A program made the position numbers and the translations under genes. A stretch of 6,402 bases of DNA from Oscillospiraceae bacterium UBA6409 (GTDB lineage Bacteria > Bacillota > Clostridia > Oscillospirales > Oscillospiraceae): NCBI GenBank assembly GCA_002438575.1, contig DJPP01000155.1, forward strand, positions 5,811-12,212, read 5' to 3'. This document shows, piece by piece, positions 5,233-6,402 of the stretch (position 1 is its first letter; each line of letters opens with the position of its first letter). Below the pieces are notes generated by a model. That model saw only the letters and a program-made list of their open reading frames with translations, ran no database searches and had not been told where the DNA came from.

Positions 5233-5444
5233 ATGTGTACGGGCGGCGCTGTCCTTCGGGTTGGCGGCTGCCTGCCTGCTGGGCGGGGTGAACATCCGCG
5301 GTCTGCTGCCTGCCATGCCCTACTGGTGCGGCGCTGATCTCGCTGGCGCTGTTCGCCGCCTGCTTCGTGCTGGCCTATGTGGTGTGTGCCCTGTCCGCCG
5401 GAAGCTTCCGGTTTTGGCACATATGGGGCTGGTTCGCGAATTGA
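5233..5444 (+). pseudogene. Frameshifted remnant of a small two-helix membrane protein
   Basis: No single frame gives a sensible protein, but two successive frames do. After the ATG at 5233 (GGGAGG 9 nt upstream), the frame beginning at 5243 reads AALSFGLAAACLLGG..., a membrane helix, to about W/C near 5329. Then the frame beginning at 5331 reads ALISLALFAACFVLAYVV..., a second helix, ending FWHIWGWFAN and TGA at 5442-5444. Both segments have GC-rich third positions as expected of coding DNA here. Skipping one base in the GGG at 5241-5243 and one in GCGGCG near 5330 would restore a protein of about 69 residues with two transmembrane helices. The family is not recognised. The indels could be real decay or assembly errors. 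A GTG at 5210 in the first helix's frame is an alternative start without a good ribosome site. Confidence 0.5.
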
Positions 5445-5465
5445 GGCGGCTTGGCCGTCGCTGGC

Positions 5466-5495
5466 AGAGCCGGCGCTCCGCGGAGCGCCGGCTCT
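5466..5495. repeat. 30-bp perfect palindrome between convergent genes
   Basis: Positions 5466-5480 and 5481-5495 are exact reverse complements with no spacer, centred on CCGCGG, and nearly all GC. It lies just beyond the stop codon of spoVAC (minus) and after the damaged plus-strand gene. As RNA it gives a very stable hairpin on either strand, but no T-run follows on either, so it is not a classical terminator. It may still act as a transcript end-stabiliser or bidirectional pause site. Confidence 0.7.
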
Positions 5496-5499
5496 CACG

Positions 5500-5931
5500 C
5501 TATGCCAGCAGATACAGCACCAGCCCGTACACCACGCTGGCGGCGGTGCCGAATACGATCACCGGTCCGGCCACGGTGAACATCTTGACCGCCGTGCCGG
5601 TGACGATGCCCTCCGCCCGGAAGTCGATGGCCGGCGAGGCTACGGCGTTGGCGAAGCCGGTGATGGGCACCAGCGTGCCCGCCCCGGCGTACCGCGCCAG
5701 CCGGTGGTACAGCCCCAGCGCCGTCAGCAGCACCGACAGGAACACCAGCGTTACCGAGGTGGCGGAGGCCGCCTCCTGCTGCGTCAGCCCCAGTGCCTGC
5801 CAGCCGTTGGCGATCAGCTGTCCCACGGCGCAGATCCCGCCGCCGACAACAAAGGCCAGCGCCGTGTCCTTGCCGATGGGCGATCCGGGCGACAGCTGCC
5901 GTACCAGCGCGTCATATTCCTTGGGTGTCAC
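5500..5931 (-). CDS. spoVAC: Stage V sporulation protein AC
   Basis: SpoVAC is a component of the SpoVA channel in the spore inner membrane that moves dipicolinic acid (Ca-DPA) into the forespore and out at germination; the Bacillus protein has been described as mechanosensitive. The 143-residue product matches the family (about 150). It has an N-terminal soluble part with YDALVRQLSPGSP (6-18), a first helix with AFVVGGGICAVGQ (26-38), a second helix about 58-75, the SpoVAC/AE signature YAGAGTLVPITGFANAVASPA without its last residue (81-100), and a last helix about 120-142. The N-terminal motif favours AC over AE. The start is GTG at 5931, with GAAAGGA 9 nt upstream (5941-5947); nearby ATGs run into stops. 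The usual partners spoVAD and spoVAE are not next to it here. A sigma-G-like promoter lies upstream. Confidence 0.88.
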   Translation of the reverse strand: MTPKEYDALVRQLSPGSPIGKDTALAFVVGGGICAVGQLIANGWQALGLTQQEAASATSVTLVFLSVLLTALGLYHRLARYAGAGTLVPITGFANAVASPAIDFRAEGIVTGTAVKMFTVAGPVIVFGTAASVVYGLVLYLLA

Positions 5932-5952
5932 GCCATCACATCCTTTCGCCGG

Positions 5953-5982
5953 TAATATGTGCCGCTTCCGCCGCGGCTATAC
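5953..5982 (-). promoter_or_regulatory. Forespore sigma-G-type promoter of spoVAC
   Basis: On the minus strand there is GTATA (5982 to 5978), an 18-bp spacer and CATATTA (5959 to 5953). This fits the Bacillus sigma-G consensus as I recall it (GHATR, about 18 bp, CATnHTA) at every defined position, and spoVA genes are known sigma-G targets. It sits about 22 nt before the GTG start, so the leader is very short. Confidence 0.65.
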
Positions 5983-6011
5983 TTGCCAAACCCTACGAAA
6001 GCGGCTATAAT
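5983..6011 (+). promoter_or_regulatory. Sigma-A-type promoter of the ferredoxin-hemW unit
   Basis: -35 TTGCCA (5983-5988), a 17-bp spacer and a perfect -10 TATAAT (6006-6011). Its -35 box abuts the -35 of the divergent spoVAC promoter. The leader to the ATG at 6046 is about 28 nt. Confidence 0.78.
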
Positions 6012-6045
6012 GATATGGTTATCTCAGGAAAGGAGGGCGTCAGCC

Positions 6046-6276
6046 ATGCACGACCCTGCCCATCCCTTCGGGCGCAAGGCGGTCCAGCTGGCCGTGATCG
6101 ACCCGGTGAGCTGCACCGGCTGCGGCTGGTGCGCCATGTTCTGCCCCATGAAGTGCATCGACCTGCGGCCGGACGGCTATTATGAGGTCCGCCAGGACGA
6201 CTGTATCGGCTGCCGCAGCTGCAAGGTCAACTGCTTCTACGGCGCCGTGACCATACTGCCGCCCCAGGTACGCTGA
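6046..6276 (+). CDS. Small 2[4Fe-4S] ferredoxin
   Basis: This is a 76-residue cytoplasmic electron carrier with two CxxCxxCxxxC motifs: C23-C26-C29-C33, followed by proline, and C53-C56-C59-C63, followed by phenylalanine rather than the usual proline. An extra cysteine lies at C37. Each set should hold one [4Fe-4S] cluster. A 22-residue N-terminal stretch precedes the first motif. The ATG at 6046 is chosen because AGGAGG (6031-6036) is 9 nt upstream; an in-frame upstream ATG at 5959 would overlap the promoter and is rejected. The start of hemW follows after 1 nt, so the two are co-transcribed. It also resembles the small ferredoxin subunits of 2-oxoacid oxidoreductases, but no such enzyme is adjacent. 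Its partner is unknown. Confidence 0.9.
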   Translation: MHDPAHPFGRKAVQLAVIDPVSCTGCGWCAMFCPMKCIDLRPDGYYEVRQDDCIGCRSCKVNCFYGAVTILPPQVR

Positions 6277-6277
6277 T

Positions 6278-6402
6278 ATGCAGAAAGAAAAAGCCCCGCT
6301 GGGCCTCTATGTCCACATCCCCTTCTGCCGCCAGAAATGCGCCTACTGCGATTTTTACTCCCTGCCCCACAGCGAGGAGAAGATGGACGCCTATACCGCC
6401 GC
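6278..6402 (+). CDS. hemW: HemW (radical SAM heme chaperone family), 3'-truncated by window edge
   Basis: Only the first 41 residues are visible. They carry [19 protein letters not shown], with the radical SAM cluster motif CxxxCxxC at C17, C21 and C24, in the form typical of HemW/HemN-like proteins (HIPFC...CxYCDF). HemW binds heme and a [4Fe-4S] cluster and has been linked to heme delivery; it is often mislabelled as oxygen-independent coproporphyrinogen III oxidase. The ATG lies 1 nt after the ferredoxin stop and has only a weak AGGT upstream (6266-6269), so translation is probably coupled to the ferredoxin gene. The short N-terminus (start within 10 residues of the YVHIPFC motif) favours HemW over HemN, which is longer there. 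Confidence 0.88.
   Translation, partial: MQKEKAPLGLYVHIPFCRQKCAYCDFYSLPHSEEKMDAYTA

Noticed and set aside
5242..5331. Programmed ribosomal frameshifting to explain the split membrane protein
   Set aside because: No slippery heptamer, no stop codon at the shift points and no stimulatory structure evident; indels or assembly errors are simpler.
4464..5498. Minus-strand open frame of 344 codons crossing the P-loop gene, two terminators and the palindrome
   Set aside because: It runs antisense through the end of pgi, a clear gene and strong intergenic signals, with shadow-type composition.
5210..6010. A single 266-codon plus-strand frame starting at GTG 5210
   Set aside because: Only its first part is hydrophobic and gene-like; after about 5330 it becomes arginine-rich shadow sequence and runs antisense through spoVAC.

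Overview
The window looks like core chromosome of a GC-rich, endospore-forming Clostridia member. The best guess is an Oscillospiraceae-type gut bacterium (Oscillibacter/Flavonifractor/Pseudoflavonifractor-like). The reasons are the sporulation genes spoIIE and spoVAC, strong AGGAGG ribosome sites, Firmicutes-type intrinsic terminators and promoters, and GC-rich third codon positions. The taxonomy is inferred from protein character, not from a search. There is no phage, insertion sequence, CRISPR array or obvious foreign island.

Left part (1-1681): the 3' end of spoIIE (PP2C-type phosphatase domain) is followed by a small TTG-started gene for a protein with one C-terminal membrane helix. A convergent gene encodes a YgjV-family multi-helix membrane protein. 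The strong rightward terminator lies inside the 3' end of the ygjV-like gene, and the nearest T-tailed leftward terminator lies beyond the small gene, so the two transcripts may overlap antisense.

Middle (1682-3206): the ygjV-like gene has a consensus promoter and a roughly 90-nt leader ending in a terminator hairpin just before its ribosome site, an attenuator-like arrangement. Next on the minus strand is a tRNA-Gly(CCC) gene with encoded CCA, its own promoter and a long inverted-repeat terminator. Divergent from it is a D-alanyl-D-alanine carboxypeptidase with signal peptide, SxxK/SGN/KTG motifs and a C-terminal anchor helix.

Right-middle (3207-5499): glucose-6-phosphate isomerase (pgi) and a 136-residue P-loop protein, each with its own promoter. 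After the P-loop gene come two tandem terminators, then an apparently frameshifted remnant of a two-helix membrane protein and a 30-bp perfect palindrome.

Right end (5500-6402): spoVAC on the minus strand has a good match to a forespore sigma-G promoter. Back to back with it is a vegetative promoter driving a small 2[4Fe-4S] ferredoxin gene, followed after 1 nt by the start of hemW (radical SAM), which runs off the window.

Most genes are well-known housekeeping or sporulation functions. I did not find a convincing new multi-gene system. The items most worth a second look are the attenuator-like ygjV leader, the frameshifted membrane protein, the solitary spoVAC with its sigma-G-like promoter, and the small unnamed genes beside spoIIE and pgi.
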